Source: Hymenobacter polaris
GTDB lineage: Bacteria > Bacteroidota > Bacteroidia > Cytophagales > Hymenobacteraceae
Assembly (NCBI RefSeq): GCF_012927305.1
Contig: NZ_JABBGH010000001.1
Location: 992,001-1,056,000, forward strand
Length of the DNA stretch: 64,000 bases
Direction of reading: 5' to 3'
Below are positions 53,829-63,087 of this stretch, piece after piece. How positions within the stretch are numbered: position 1 is the stretch's first letter; the number at the start of each line of letters is the position of its first letter. The notes beneath the pieces were generated by a model. That model was not told where the DNA came from. It did no database searches and worked only from the letters and a program-made list of their open reading frames with translations. A program made the position numbers and the translations under genes.

Positions 53829-54588
53829 AGGGCTGCGCCCCTACGCCCTTACTATCGCTGGCTTCGACCCGAGTGCCGGGGCCGGCGTGCTGGCCGATGT
53901 GAAAACACTCGAAGCCAACGGCGTATATGGCCTAGGGGCCTGCACGGCCTTAACGGTGCAGAACGACGTAGCTTTTGAGCGGGTGAGCTGGGTAGCGCTG
54001 GACGACGTGCAGGACCAAATCGGGCTGCTGCTGGCGCGGTTTCAAGTTGAGGTAGTGAAAATCGGCCTGATTGAAAGCCTGCCCCTCCTGTGGAAGCTCA
54101 TCGGTTGGCTGAAAGCGCAAAACCCGGCGGTGCTCATCGTCTGGGACCCGGTACTGCGGGCTACGGCCGGCTACGAGTTTCACCCGCAGCCCGACCGGGC
54201 CCTGCTGCAGCGCATCTGCGCCGAGCTGGCACTCATCACCCCCAACCAGCCCGAGGTGCGGCGGCTGTGGCCCGCTGCCAGCTCGGCCATGGCGGCGGCG
54301 GGCGCCCTTAGCGCCTACTGCCCGGTGCTGCTGAAGGGCGGCCACGCCAGTGGCGACCTGGCCACCGACGTGCTGCTGACCCACGACGCGCGGCACAAGC
54401 TGACGGCTCCGCGCCTACCGCACGGCGAAAAGCACGGCAGCGGCTGCGTGCTGTCGGCAGCCATCGCGGCGCAGCTGGCCCTAGGGCACCCGCTGGCCGA
54501 GGCCTGCCGCCTGGGCAAAGCCTACACCACCCAAGTGCTGGCCAGCAACGACACGCTGCTGGGCTACCATTATCAGAAGCAGTCATGA
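53773..54588 (+). CDS. thiD: Hydroxymethylpyrimidine/phosphomethylpyrimidine kinase ThiD, about 250-271 aa
   Basis: Ribokinase-fold kinase. LTIAGFDPSAGAGVLADVKT is the family opening, with GVYGLGACTALTVQND, VWDPVLRATAGYEF, LLKGGHASGDLATDVLL and GSGCVLSAAIAAQLA (anion hole GSGC) following. It phosphorylates HMP and HMP-P. There is no ATG close to the family start; the nearest usual initiator is GTG at 53773, inside the inverted repeat, and the frame stays open further upstream into thiC. Translation start is therefore uncertain. The stop overlaps the thiE ATG by 4 bp (ATGA). Confidence 0.88.
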   Translation: MHTRLPTPAGAGPPQRGPVGLRPYALTIAGFDPSAGAGVLADVKTLEANGVYGLGACTALTVQNDVAFERVSWVALDDVQDQIGLLLARFQVEVVKIGLIESLPLLWKLIGWLKAQNPAVLIVWDPVLRATAGYEFHPQPDRALLQRICAELALITPNQPEVRRLWPAASSAMAAAGALSAYCPVLLKGGHASGDLATDVLLTHDARHKLTAPRLPHGEKHGSGCVLSAAIAAQLALGHPLAEACRLGKAYTTQVLASNDTLLGYHYQKQS

Positions 54589-55208
54589 CCATCAGCCCCC
54601 TCCACTATATCACCACCAACCCCCAGGACGCCGAGCTGGCCTGCCGCGGCGGCGTGCGCTGGGTGCAGCTGCGGGTGAAAAACACGCCCTACGCCGCCTG
54701 GCGGCAGCTGGCGCTGGACACGCAAGCCGTGTGCCGCCACCACGGCGCTACGCTGATACTCAACGACAACGCGCCGCTGACGCTGGAAATCGGGGCCGAT
54801 GGGGTGCACCTGGGCTTGCAGGACCTGCCCACCGCCGAGGCGCGCGCGCTGCTCGGGCCGGCATACCTCATCGGCGGCACGGCCAACACGCTGGCCGACA
54901 TCGAGCAACACGCGGCGGCCGGCGTGGACTACGTGGGCCTAGGGCCGTTCCGCTTCACCACGACCAAGGAAAACCTGAGCCCGGTGCTGGGGCTGGCGGG
55001 CTACGCGGCGCTGCTGGCGCAGGCGCGGGCGGCGGGCCTGGCGGTGCCGGTCGTCGGCATCGGCGGCATCGAGCTGGCCGATGTGGCGCCGCTGCTGGCC
55101 GCCGGCCTGCACGGCGTGGCCGTGTCGGGCGCCATTGGCAGGGCCACCGACCCTAGGGCCGCGGCGGCGCAGTTTGTGGCAGCCACCAAGACAGTAGTAC
55201 CTACTTAA
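54585..55208 (+). CDS. thiE: Thiamine phosphate synthase ThiE, 207 aa
   Basis: TIM-barrel enzyme joining HMP-PP and thiazole phosphate. Visible motifs: [70 protein letters not shown] and [20 protein letters not shown] with the phosphate-binding GIGGI. Normal length for ThiE. The ATG at 54585 overlaps the thiD stop, so translation is probably coupled; thiG follows after 2 bp. A TenI-type paralog lies convergently at 57243-57881. Confidence 0.95.
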   Translation: MTISPLHYITTNPQDAELACRGGVRWVQLRVKNTPYAAWRQLALDTQAVCRHHGATLILNDNAPLTLEIGADGVHLGLQDLPTAEARALLGPAYLIGGTANTLADIEQHAAAGVDYVGLGPFRFTTTKENLSPVLGLAGYAALLAQARAAGLAVPVVGIGGIELADVAPLLAAGLHGVAVSGAIGRATDPRAAAAQFVAATKTVVPT

Positions 55209-55210
55209 TT

Positions 55211-55990
55211 ATGCACACGCAACCCCTAGTAATCGCCGGCCGCACCTTTCAGTCGCGGCTGTTCACGGGCACGGGCAAGTTCAGCTCGGCGGCCCTAATG
55301 GAGGAGGCGCTGCTGGCCTCCGGCTCGGAGCTGGTGACGGTAGCGCTCAAGCGCGTGAACATGGCCACTGCCGACGACGACCTGCTGCGCCACCTCAGCC
55401 ACCCGCAGCTTGGCCTGCTGCCTAATACCTCCGGCGTGCGCACGGCCAAGGAGGCGGTATTTGCTGCCCAGCTGGCCCGCGAGGCGCTGGAAACTAACTG
55501 GCTGAAGCTCGAAATCCACCCCGACCCCAAGTACCTGCTGCCCGACCCCATCGAAACCCTGCGCGCCGCCGAGGAGCTAGTGAAGCTGGGCTTCGTGGTG
55601 CTGCCCTACGTGCACGCCGACCCGGTACTGTGCAAGCGCCTGGAGGAAGTGGGCGTGGCCGCCGTGATGCCCCTAGGGTCCCCCATCGGCTCCAACAAAG
55701 GCTTGCTGACCAAGGAGTTTCTGGAAATCATTATCGGCCAGAGCCGGGTGCCGGTGGTGGTCGATGCCGGCTTGGGGGCGCCCTCGCACGCCGCCGCCGC
55801 GCTGGAAATGGGCGCCGACGCGGTGCTCGTGAACACGGCCATCGCCGTGGCCGGCCAGCCGGTGGTCATGGCCCAGGCCTTCCGGCTGGCCGTCGAGGCC
55901 GGCCGCCTGGCCTACGAGGCGCGCCTGGCCGCGCCCACCCCGCACGCCGAGGCGGTGGCCAGCTCGCCGCTCACGGCATTTTTGGATTGA
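55211..55990 (+). CDS. thiG: Thiazole synthase ThiG, 259 aa
   Basis: TIM-barrel thiazole synthase with family motifs [34 protein letters not shown] (Schiff-base Lys in KRVN), [47 protein letters not shown] and [12 protein letters not shown]. It builds the thiazole from DXP, dehydroglycine and ThiS thiocarboxylate. The ATG at 55211 is 2 bp after thiE. A 93-bp inverted repeat lies between its stop and thiH. Confidence 0.96.
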   Translation: MHTQPLVIAGRTFQSRLFTGTGKFSSAALMEEALLASGSELVTVALKRVNMATADDDLLRHLSHPQLGLLPNTSGVRTAKEAVFAAQLAREALETNWLKLEIHPDPKYLLPDPIETLRAAEELVKLGFVVLPYVHADPVLCKRLEEVGVAAVMPLGSPIGSNKGLLTKEFLEIIIGQSRVPVVVDAGLGAPSHAAAALEMGADAVLVNTAIAVAGQPVVMAQAFRLAVEAGRLAYEARLAAPTPHAEAVASSPLTAFLD

Positions 55991-56004
55991 GTTGGCTAAA
56001 AGGC

Positions 56005-56097
56005 GGTCATGCTGAACGCAGTGAAGCATCTCTACTGCGCCATTAAGTAATCGTTCAGCGGTGCGGTAGCGATGCTTCGACTGCGCTCAGCATGACC
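56005..56097. repeat. Long inverted-repeat hairpin (MITE/REP-like), copy 2
   Basis: Outer arms GGTCATGCTGAACGC... (56005-56030) and the complementary 56071-56097 pair with one mismatch and one bulge. Inner bases CTACTGCGCC/GGTGCGGTAG extend the stem with G-U pairs. It sits between thiG and thiH inside the thiamine operon. Confidence 0.85.
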
Positions 56098-56136
56098 ACC
56101 TCCAAGGCACTTGTCATTAATAATTAGTCACTACCC

Positions 56137-57246
56137 ATGAGTTTTCGCCCCATCTTCGAGGCCCACCCGTGGGACGCGGTGCAGGCCAGCATCTACGCCA
56201 AAACGGCGGCCGACGTGGAGCGGGCCCTAGGGGCGCCGCGCCGCACCTTGGAGGATTTCAAAGCGCTGGTGTCGCCCGCCGCCGCGCCCTACCTCGAGCA
56301 GATGGCCCAGCTCAGCCACCAGCTCACGCGCCGGCGCTTCGGCCACACCATGCAGCTGTACGCGCCGCTGTATTTGAGCAACGAGTGCCAGAACATCTGC
56401 ACCTACTGCGGCTTCAGCCTCGACAACCCGCTGCGCCGCCGCACCCTCAGCGCCGTGGAGATGCTGCAGGAGGCGGCCGTACTCAAAGGCTGGGGCTACG
56501 ACCACGTGCTGCTCGTGACCGGCGAGGCCAACCAAACCGTGGGCGTGGACTACCTGAAAAAAGCCCTGCGCACGCTGCGCCCGCACTTCGCCCACCTCTC
56601 GCTGGAGGTGCAGCCGCTCGACGAGGCCGACTACCGCCGCCTCATCCCCGAAGGGCTGCACGCGGTGCTGGTGTACCAGGAAACCTACCACCAGGCCGAC
56701 TATAAAAAGCACCATCCCAAGGGCAAGAAGTCGAACTTCTGGTACCGCCTCGATACACCCGACCGCCTGGGCCGGGCCGGCATCCACAAGCTGGGCCTAG
56801 GGGTGCTCATTGGGCTGGAAGACTGGCGCACCGACTGCTTCTACACCGCCCTGCACCTCGACTACCTGGAGCGCCGCTACTGGCAAACCAAGTACAGCCT
56901 GTCGTTTCCGCGCCTGCGCCCGGCCGAGGGCCTGCTGCAGCCCAAGGTGGAGATGAGCAACCGCGAGCTGGTGCAGCTCATCTGCGCCTACCGCCTGCTG
57001 AACGAGGAGGTGGAGCTGTCGCTCTCGACCCGCGAGGAGCCGGCCTTCCGCGACCAGGTTATCCGGCTGGGTATCACCAGCATCAGTGCCGGCTCCAAGA
57101 CCAACCCAGGGGGCTACGCCGTGGCGCCCGAGTCGCTGGAGCAGTTCGAAATCAGCGACGAGCGCAGCCCGGCCGAGGTAGCCGCCATGCTGCGCCGCCA
57201 GGGCTACGAGCCGGTGTGGAAAGACTGGGACGCCGCGCTGGCCTAG
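56137..57246 (+). CDS. thiH: 2-iminoacetate synthase ThiH, 369 aa
   Basis: Radical-SAM enzyme cleaving tyrosine to dehydroglycine and p-cresol. The cluster motif is ECQNICTYCGFSLDN (C-x3-C-x2-C); LLVTGEANQTVGVDYLKKAL and VYQETYHQADYKKHHPKGKK follow, and GITSISAGSKTNPGGYAV is near the C-terminus. Normal length. The ATG at 56137 lies 146 bp after thiG because a repeat hairpin intervenes. The stop overlaps the stop of the convergent TenI gene (shared CTAG at 57243-57246). Confidence 0.96.
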   Translation: MSFRPIFEAHPWDAVQASIYAKTAADVERALGAPRRTLEDFKALVSPAAAPYLEQMAQLSHQLTRRRFGHTMQLYAPLYLSNECQNICTYCGFSLDNPLRRRTLSAVEMLQEAAVLKGWGYDHVLLVTGEANQTVGVDYLKKALRTLRPHFAHLSLEVQPLDEADYRRLIPEGLHAVLVYQETYHQADYKKHHPKGKKSNFWYRLDTPDRLGRAGIHKLGLGVLIGLEDWRTDCFYTALHLDYLERRYWQTKYSLSFPRLRPAEGLLQPKVEMSNRELVQLICAYRLLNEEVELSLSTREEPAFRDQVIRLGITSISAGSKTNPGGYAVAPESLEQFEISDERSPAEVAAMLRRQGYEPVWKDWDAALA

Positions 57247-57881
57247 CCGCCGGCTGCCGCTGCCTGCAGCGCGTGCCAGACCCCTAGGGGGTCGGGCGCC
57301 TGCCACAGCGCCCCCAGCACGGCCGCGCCCGCAAAGCCCGCCTGCTGCACCAGCGGCAGGTTGCCGGCCGCTACTCCGCCCAGCGCCAGCACGCGGGGCC
57401 GGTAGCTGGGGCGGGCCGCCAACCCACGCAGCACGGCCGGTAACTCGGTCAGGTCGTAGCGGCTTGCGTAATCAGTTTTGCTGATACTGTCGAAAACGGG
57501 GCTAAGAAACACGTATGTGTAGCGGCGGCGGTGCTGCCGCAGCTCGGCTAGACTGTGCAGCGAGGCCGATACGCTCAAGCCCTTCGCCCGGCGCAGCACC
57601 TGCGGCGTGGCCGGGTCGCGCCGGGCGGCCTCGGTGAGGTGAATACCCCCTAGGCCCAGCGCGGGCGCCAGTTGGTAGTGGCTGTGCAGCACCAGGCGGC
57701 AGCGGTAGCACTCGGGCACGGCCTGCACGTAGGCGGCCAGCTCGGGAGCCGCCCAGCCAGGCTTGCGCACGTGCAGGCGCGGCAGCCCAGCCGCAAACAG
57801 CGGCGGCAGCAGCGGTAGCTCGGCGGCCTGTGCGGGCGGGGTGATGGCCAGCAATTGGAAGGGCGGCGCTTGCTGGCTCAA
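57243..57881 (-). CDS. TenI/ThiE-like thiamine phosphate synthase family protein, 212 aa
   Basis: A TIM-barrel protein of the ThiE/TenI group: FQLLAITPPAQAAELPLLPP, LPRLHVRKPGWAAPELAAYV, LVLHSHYQLAPALGLGGIHL, VFLSPVFDSISKTDYASRYD and VLALGGVAAGNLPLVQQAGF. TenI members aromatise the thiazole tautomer rather than couple HMP-PP; which activity applies here is uncertain, but the LAL.GV phosphate loop fits. I chose the TTG at 57881 because it overlaps the stop of the upstream DACNV gene (TTGA), implying coupling; in-frame starts farther upstream would overlap it by more than 100 bp. Confidence 0.82.
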   Translation of the reverse strand: MSQQAPPFQLLAITPPAQAAELPLLPPLFAAGLPRLHVRKPGWAAPELAAYVQAVPECYRCRLVLHSHYQLAPALGLGGIHLTEAARRDPATPQVLRRAKGLSVSASLHSLAELRQHRRRYTYVFLSPVFDSISKTDYASRYDLTELPAVLRGLAARPSYRPRVLALGGVAAGNLPLVQQAGFAGAAVLGALWQAPDPLGVWHALQAAAAGG

Positions 57882-59113
57882 AACGACAGCTGGTCCCAAA
57901 AAACAACCTTTCCCTCCTGGTGGTGTACGAACTGCACGCCGCCATCCTGCGACACCACGATGGCTAGGCAGTCGGGCGCGGCCAGACATACGCGGTAGGC
58001 GGCGCGGTGGCGAGTGCCGCCGTGGTCGACGGCTACCGGCTGCAGCTCGGTGCCTTCCATATTGAGGGCGCGGTACACCTGGTCGAGCGGTAGTTGGCTG
58101 GCCTGAATTTCCACGCCAAAGCCTACGATTTCCAGCTGCTGCGTCAGCACTAGGGCCCCATCTACCGAACCCATGCCGGTGAGGTAAGTGGCGAAGCGCT
58201 CGATGCGAGTTGTGAAGGCCAGCACTTCAGCGTCGCGCGACTGCTGAAAGCCCGCCCAGGTGGCCTCGCCCACGGCCAGCAGCCGGCGCACGATGGCCTG
58301 GGCCAGCAGCGGGTAGCGCGCGCCAGCTCCGGCCGCCACGATAGGGTATTTAGCGCGCAGTAGCTTATCGGTGCCTAGCAGGGCCGGCAGCCGAGGCGTG
58401 GGCACCAGCACGATAAGGGCACCGTGGCCGCTCTGGCGGCTGCCGGCCAGCGCCCGCCGCTGCATATAGAGCGTTAGCTGCACCATTAATTCTTCTTGCA
58501 AGGGCGGCAGCGGAGCTAGCCCTAGCAGCCCGCCGGCAATCAGGTGGTTTTCCACGAAGCGCCCCTCGCCCCACATCCTTGGGAACTGCAAGAAGCCAAG
58601 GCCCTCGATGCGCCCGCGCTGCAAGGTGAGCAACCGCCGAGTCCCGTGGTAAAATACCAGGCTGCCCGGCCCCACTACTTGCACTAGCAGGGCATTGGGT
58701 GCGGCCGCCGTCGTTTGGCGCGGCCCGTCGCCCCACATGTCCCACACGTGCTCGGCAAATAGCATTCCCCAGATGCGCAGTTCATCCGCTACCATTCCCA
58801 CGGCCAGCAGGCTGCCGCGCGGCTGCACAGCCGGGCTGAGGCGGCGCAATTCCTGCTCGCTATAGGTGCGAGGCTGAACGAAGCGCAGAAAGTGAAAATC
58901 GGTGAGCGCGACGGGTTGGGCCTCCAGCTGCGCCGCAGTAACCAGCGCCGCGTGGCACTCCACTGGCCGGCCTTCTTCCTCTAGCAAGCTGGCCTGGTAG
59001 AGCACCGAAATGAACTCGGTAAGCAGGTCTAACGTGGGTAGCGGCGCGGCCTCGGCGGGCCAACCAGCCAGCAGGGCGGCGGCTAGGTCGCGCGGGTAGT
59101 AGTGGGTAGTCAT
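57878..59113 (-). CDS. Diadenylate-cyclase-like (DACNV-type) protein, 411 aa
   Basis: The C-terminal ~120 residues resemble a DAC/DisA_N domain: FATYLTGMGSVDGALVLTQQ contains DGA, DHGGTRHRAAYRVCLAAPDC contains GTRHRAA, and LAIVVSQDGGVQFVHHQEGK is the closing V-S-x-x-G-G strand. DGA and RHR are the metal- and ATP-binding motifs of diadenylate cyclases, both kept here. The N-terminal ~250 residues match proteins described as a DACNV sensor module; no signal peptide or membrane segment is seen. A c-di-AMP synthase or nucleotide-sensing role is plausible by inference. It starts at ATG 59113 and is coupled to the TenI gene downstream. Confidence 0.8.
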   Translation of the reverse strand: MTTHYYPRDLAAALLAGWPAEAAPLPTLDLLTEFISVLYQASLLEEEGRPVECHAALVTAAQLEAQPVALTDFHFLRFVQPRTYSEQELRRLSPAVQPRGSLLAVGMVADELRIWGMLFAEHVWDMWGDGPRQTTAAAPNALLVQVVGPGSLVFYHGTRRLLTLQRGRIEGLGFLQFPRMWGEGRFVENHLIAGGLLGLAPLPPLQEELMVQLTLYMQRRALAGSRQSGHGALIVLVPTPRLPALLGTDKLLRAKYPIVAAGAGARYPLLAQAIVRRLLAVGEATWAGFQQSRDAEVLAFTTRIERFATYLTGMGSVDGALVLTQQLEIVGFGVEIQASQLPLDQVYRALNMEGTELQPVAVDHGGTRHRAAYRVCLAAPDCLAIVVSQDGGVQFVHHQEGKVVFWDQLSF

Positions 59114-59137
59114 GTGGGGTCAGGAGAGCTGGAAGAA

Positions 59138-59248
59138 CACAAAAGAACGTCATTCCGAGCTTGCCGAGGAATCTTACTCGCGCCGCTAGAGTACTTCTAA
59201 CGATGTGGGCGAGATTCCTCGGCAAGCTCGGAATGACGTTCTTTTGTG
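59138..59248. repeat. Long inverted-repeat hairpin (MITE/REP-like), copy 3
   Basis: Arms 59138-59173 and 59213-59248 are perfect 36-bp inverted repeats (CACAAAAGAACGTCATTCC outward). Inner bases ACTCGC/GCGAG extend the pairing. It lies between porX and the DACNV gene on the minus strand and could end transcription of porX. Confidence 0.9.
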
Positions 59249-59269
59249 TGCTGTTTTGTCCGCTAACCC

Positions 59270-60838
59270 CTACCCCTTGGACGTGAGCGTAATGTAGGGG
59301 ATAATGCACTCTTCCAGCGAGATGCCGCCGTGCTGAAACGTGTCCTTGTAATAGTTCACGTAGTAGTTATAGTTGTTGGGATAGGCAAAGAAATAGTCCC
59401 CTAGGGTGAAAACGTAGGCGGTGCTCACGTTTTCGCGGGGCAGGAAAATCTTCTCCGGCTTGCGCACCACGTACACGTCGCGGCTCTCGTCGAAGCCTAG
59501 GTTTTTGCCGTGCTTATAGCGCAGGTTGGTATTGGTGTTGCGGTCGCCCACAATTTTGTAGGGCCGCTTCACCCGGATGGTGCCGTGGTCGGTGGTAATA
59601 ATCAGCTTGCCCTTCTTCTCGGCAATGGTTTGCAGCATCTCGTACAGCGGCGAGTGCAAAAACCACGAGCGCGTGATGCTGCGGTAGGCGCTTTCGTCGG
59701 CGGCCAGCTCGCGAATCATCGCCATGTCGGTGCGGGCGTGCGAGAGCATGTCCACGAAGTTATAGACGATAACGTTGAGCTTGTAGTTGTTGTGCAGGTT
59801 GCTCATCTTGCCTAGCAAGTCCTTGCCCGCTTGCAGGTTAGTTACCTTGTGGTAGCTGTGCTTGGCCTTCTGGTTGTTGCGCTGGAAATTGATTTCCATA
59901 AACTCCGACTCGTGCAGATTCTTGCCTTCCTCGTCCTCGTCCCACACCCACAGGTTCGGGTATTTCTTTTGAATATCGCCCGGCATCATGCCCGCAAAAA
60001 TGGCGTTGCGAGCGTAGGCCGTGGTAGTGGGCAAAATGCTGTAATACAGCTCCTCCGAGTCTACCGTAAACAGCTCGGCAATAATGGGTTCCAGCACCTT
60101 CCACTGGTCGTAGCGCAGGTTGTCGATGAGCACGAAGTACACCGGCGTGTCGCCCGTTTGCTTCATCAGCGGAAATACTTTCTCTTTGAAAAGCTGGTGC
60201 GACATGAGCGGCGCATCCTTGTCCTGGCCGTTTACCCAATCCTCGTAGTTCTCAATAATGAAGCGGCCGAAATAGGTATTAGCCTCGTCCTTCTGCATGT
60301 TGAACACCTCGGCCATGCTCTTGCCTTCGGTTTCGTTAATCTCCAGCTCCCAGTAGGTCAGCTTCTTATACACATCCACCCACTCCGAGGGCGAGAGGCG
60401 GTCGGAGAGCTGCATGCCCAGCTGGCGGAAGTCACGCTGGTAGCCCGAATTAGTCGCTTCCGTGACGAGGCGCTTGTTGTCGAGCACCTTTTTCACCGAC
60501 AGCAAAATCTGGTTGGGATTGACGGGCTTGATGAGGTAGTCGGCAATTTTGGCGCCAATGGCCTCCTCCATAATGTGCTCCTCCTCGCTCTTCGTTATCA
60601 TCACCACCGGCACCGTGGGGCGGGTGGCTTTGATTTCGGTGAGCGTTTCGAGGCCGGTGAGGCCGGGCATATTCTCGTCCAGAAACACCAGGTCGTAGGT
60701 TTTGTCCTGTACTTCTTCCAGGGCATCGGCCCCCGAGTTGACGCCGGTTACATCGTAGCCCTTTTCTTTCAGAAACAGAATATGCGGCTTCAACAAATCA
60801 ATTTCGTCGTCGGCCCAAAGAATGGAGTAGCGTTGCAT
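59270..60838 (-). CDS. porX: PorX: response regulator with PglZ domain (T9SS regulator), 522 aa
   Basis: N-terminal receiver domain (MQRYSILWADDEIDLLKPHI, acidic D10/D11; phospho-acceptor Asp in YDLVFLDENMPGLTGLETL; switch Lys in IADYLIKPVNPNQI), a helical linker, and a PglZ alkaline-phosphatase-like domain (YFVLIDNLRYDQWKVLEPII; YNFVDMLSHARTDM; LIITTDHGTIRVKRP) with metal-binding Asp/His residues. PorX, with PorY and SigP, controls the type IX secretion system in Porphyromonas and relatives. It starts at ATG 60838. No PorY is adjacent. Confidence 0.95.
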   Translation of the reverse strand: MQRYSILWADDEIDLLKPHILFLKEKGYDVTGVNSGADALEEVQDKTYDLVFLDENMPGLTGLETLTEIKATRPTVPVVMITKSEEEHIMEEAIGAKIADYLIKPVNPNQILLSVKKVLDNKRLVTEATNSGYQRDFRQLGMQLSDRLSPSEWVDVYKKLTYWELEINETEGKSMAEVFNMQKDEANTYFGRFIIENYEDWVNGQDKDAPLMSHQLFKEKVFPLMKQTGDTPVYFVLIDNLRYDQWKVLEPIIAELFTVDSEELYYSILPTTTAYARNAIFAGMMPGDIQKKYPNLWVWDEDEEGKNLHESEFMEINFQRNNQKAKHSYHKVTNLQAGKDLLGKMSNLHNNYKLNVIVYNFVDMLSHARTDMAMIRELAADESAYRSITRSWFLHSPLYEMLQTIAEKKGKLIITTDHGTIRVKRPYKIVGDRNTNTNLRYKHGKNLGFDESRDVYVVRKPEKIFLPRENVSTAYVFTLGDYFFAYPNNYNYYVNYYKDTFQHGGISLEECIIPYITLTSKG

Positions 60839-61178
60839 AAGCAGAAAGCGCACCGGCCAGCGGCGCGAAAAATGAAAGTAAAAACGTTAGCGGCTCTCAC
60901 CGAAAGGTCAGCGTAGCTAACGGCCGGGCTTGCCCCCTAGTATCGGGGGCGGCTAGCCCACCGTAGCTTTACCCGAAAAGCGCCCTTTTGGTTCGGTCCC
61001 CTACCCTTCAGTCGGCCAACGTGGGCAGGGCATCGGCCAAGCGGGACCTTAGGGGCCGCGTCCGCGCCCAACCAAGCTGCATCTTTGCGACGCCCCGCCC
61101 ACCGGCCCACCCAAGCTACGCCGCGCCCGTTCTGGCTCAGCGACGTGGGGCTTCTACTTTTTGCCCGGCCTCAGCCGT
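60839..61178. other. Intergenic region between porX and the HD gene (divergent)
   Basis: About 340 bp. I see nothing confident: no gene, and only weak promoter-like text on either strand (e.g. GCATCTTTGC at about 61080). Confidence 0.4.
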
Positions 61179-62414
61179 ATGAACAAGAAAAAAATATTCA
61201 ACGACCCGGTGTACGGCTTCGTAACCGTGCCCACCGAGCTGCTGTTTGACCTAATAGAACATCCTTATTTTCAGCGGCTACGGCGCATTCAGCAGCTCGG
61301 GCTCACGGGCTTCGTGTATCCGGGGGCGCTGCACACGCGCTTCCACCACGCCCTAGGGGCCATGCACCTGATGCAGCTAGCCCTGCGCACGCTCAAAGAC
61401 AAGGGCGTGCCGATTTCAAGCCGCGAGGGCGAGGCCGCCCAAATAGCTATTCTACTGCACGACGTGGGCCACGGCCCCTTGTCGCACGCTCTAGAAACCA
61501 GCATCTTCCAGGATATTCCGCACGAGCAGCTGTCCCTGTTTTTGATGGAGCGGCTCAACGCGGAATTTGGCGGGCGGCTAGGGCTGGCCATTGAGATGTT
61601 TCAGGGCAGCTACGCGCGCGAGTTTTTTCACCAGCTCATCAGCTCGCAACTGGACATGGACCGGCTCGACTACCTCAACCGCGACTCGTTCTACACCGGC
61701 GTGCAGGAAGGCCGGCCGGGCGCCGACCGCCTCATCAAGATGCTGCAAGTGATGAACGAGCGCTTGGTGCTGGAGGAAAAAGCCGTGTACTCGGTCGAGA
61801 ATTTCCTGGTGAGCCGCCGGCTGATGTACTGGCAGGTGTATTTGCACAAAACGGTGACCAGCGCCGAGCAAATGGTGATTCGCACCATGCAGCGGGCCCG
61901 CGACTTGGCCCGCGCCGGCGTGCCGGTGCCGGGTAGCTCGTGCCTCACGTTCTTTCTGGGCCGCGCCGTAACCCTAGGCGACTTCGAAACCGACCCCAGC
62001 ATCCTCAATCATTTTGTGGAGCTGGACGATACCGATATCTGGTCGGCCATCAAAAGCTGGAAAAGCCACGCCGACCCAGTGCTGAGCTTCCTGGCCAAGA
62101 GCCTCATCAACCGCCAGTTGTTCAAAATCGTCATCAGCCCCGACCCCTACGACGAGGAGTTCCAGCTCGGCATCGTAGAGCTGATTGCCGAGCGCTTCGG
62201 GCTAGCCACCGACGACGCGCGCGAGCTGATGATAACCGGCCGCCTGAGCAACACCGCCTACGACGCCGGCAGCAACGACACAATTAACATTCTCACCAAA
62301 GCCGGCAAAGTGGTGAACGTGACGGAAGCCTCGGACCTGCCCAACATCCAGGCCCTCAGCCAGAAAGTGCAGAAGTTTTACATTTGCTATCCCAAGGAAA
62401 TTCTGCGGGATTAA
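61179..62414 (+). CDS. HD-domain phosphohydrolase (dNTPase-like), 411 aa
   Basis: HD superfamily protein of the YwfO/SAMHD-like type. MNKKKIFNDPVYGFVTVPTE is the family opening; HTRFHHALGAMHLM supplies the first His residues; IAILLHDVGHGPLSHALE carries the HD metal ligands; and LISSQLDMDRLDYLNRDSFY has the later Asp motif D-x-D-R-x-D-Y. It probably hydrolyses (deoxy)nucleoside triphosphates; substrate unproven. The ATG at 61179 fits the family N-terminus. It is a single-gene unit. Confidence 0.92.
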   Translation: MNKKKIFNDPVYGFVTVPTELLFDLIEHPYFQRLRRIQQLGLTGFVYPGALHTRFHHALGAMHLMQLALRTLKDKGVPISSREGEAAQIAILLHDVGHGPLSHALETSIFQDIPHEQLSLFLMERLNAEFGGRLGLAIEMFQGSYAREFFHQLISSQLDMDRLDYLNRDSFYTGVQEGRPGADRLIKMLQVMNERLVLEEKAVYSVENFLVSRRLMYWQVYLHKTVTSAEQMVIRTMQRARDLARAGVPVPGSSCLTFFLGRAVTLGDFETDPSILNHFVELDDTDIWSAIKSWKSHADPVLSFLAKSLINRQLFKIVISPDPYDEEFQLGIVELIAERFGLATDDARELMITGRLSNTAYDAGSNDTINILTKAGKVVNVTEASDLPNIQALSQKVQKFYICYPKEILRD

Positions 62415-62434
62415 GCGGTAAATCCAACCTGCCA

Positions 62435-62989
62435 TCACCTTGCGAATGCAGCTCGAACCCTGGCTTCATCAGCTATAAGCAGCTGATAATCTTCATTTTT
62501 TGTGGCGGCCGCTACCGGTTGTGGCTTTTTGGCAGAGTTGAGCCAGCGAATGAGCTTGCCGTTCTGAAAGTAATACCGGTTTTCCGTAAGCTCGGCTTTT
62601 TTCAGGTCGAAAGCTTCAGGGTCGCCGTTGTTGCGAGCGGTTTTTTTATCGTAGTAAATCGGCCGATTATAGCGGTAGAGGGAGCTTAGGGCAAAAAACA
62701 CCTGGCCGTTGTGGTAATAATAGTGGGCTTCCCGTTTGCCCATCTCCTCGTAGTGCACAACGGCCAGAAGTTTCATCTCTTTCCCCTCATAATAAGCCGT
62801 CCCCTGCCCACCTTCCCCAGATTCTCCATCTAAACTAATCGAACGAGTTTTGTAGGTGGCCCGGTTGCTCGAGATGCGCTGGTATTGGGTCTGAATGGCA
62901 GCAGTTGCTGCGGTAGTTGCCTGCCCGCAGCCAACCTCAGCCTTCACCGACCCTAGAAGCAGCAATAGTAGTACACGGTGGTTCAGCAT
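62435..62989 (-). CDS. Secreted hypothetical protein, 184 aa
   Basis: No family recognised. The N-terminus MLNHRVLLLLLLGSVKAEVG is a signal peptide, possibly lipidated at the Cys of EVGCGQA. The mature chain has beta-rich content: STRATYKTRS-like NRATYKTRSISLDGESGEGG, AHYYYHNGQVFFALSSLYRY, NRYYFQNGKLIRWLNSAKK. It resembles secreted Bacteroidota proteins of unknown role. The ATG at 62989 fits the signal; an earlier start adds seven residues. It lies convergent to the HD gene and 98 bp after dnaA on the same strand. Confidence 0.7.
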   Translation of the reverse strand: MLNHRVLLLLLLGSVKAEVGCGQATTAATAAIQTQYQRISSNRATYKTRSISLDGESGEGGQGTAYYEGKEMKLLAVVHYEEMGKREAHYYYHNGQVFFALSSLYRYNRPIYYDKKTARNNGDPEAFDLKKAELTENRYYFQNGKLIRWLNSAKKPQPVAAATKNEDYQLLIADEARVRAAFAR

Positions 62990-63087
62990 AGCGATAGCAA
63001 ATAGAAGCATCCGTCCATTCCTACGGCCGGCAGCAACTGTCTGCTTGGCGGTTTACACACTACGCCGCAGGGCATTGTTGCCAGGCA

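Noticed and set aside
57882..57989. Longer start for the TenI-like protein
   Set aside because: It would overlap the DACNV gene by more than 100 bp and the added residues do not resemble the family.
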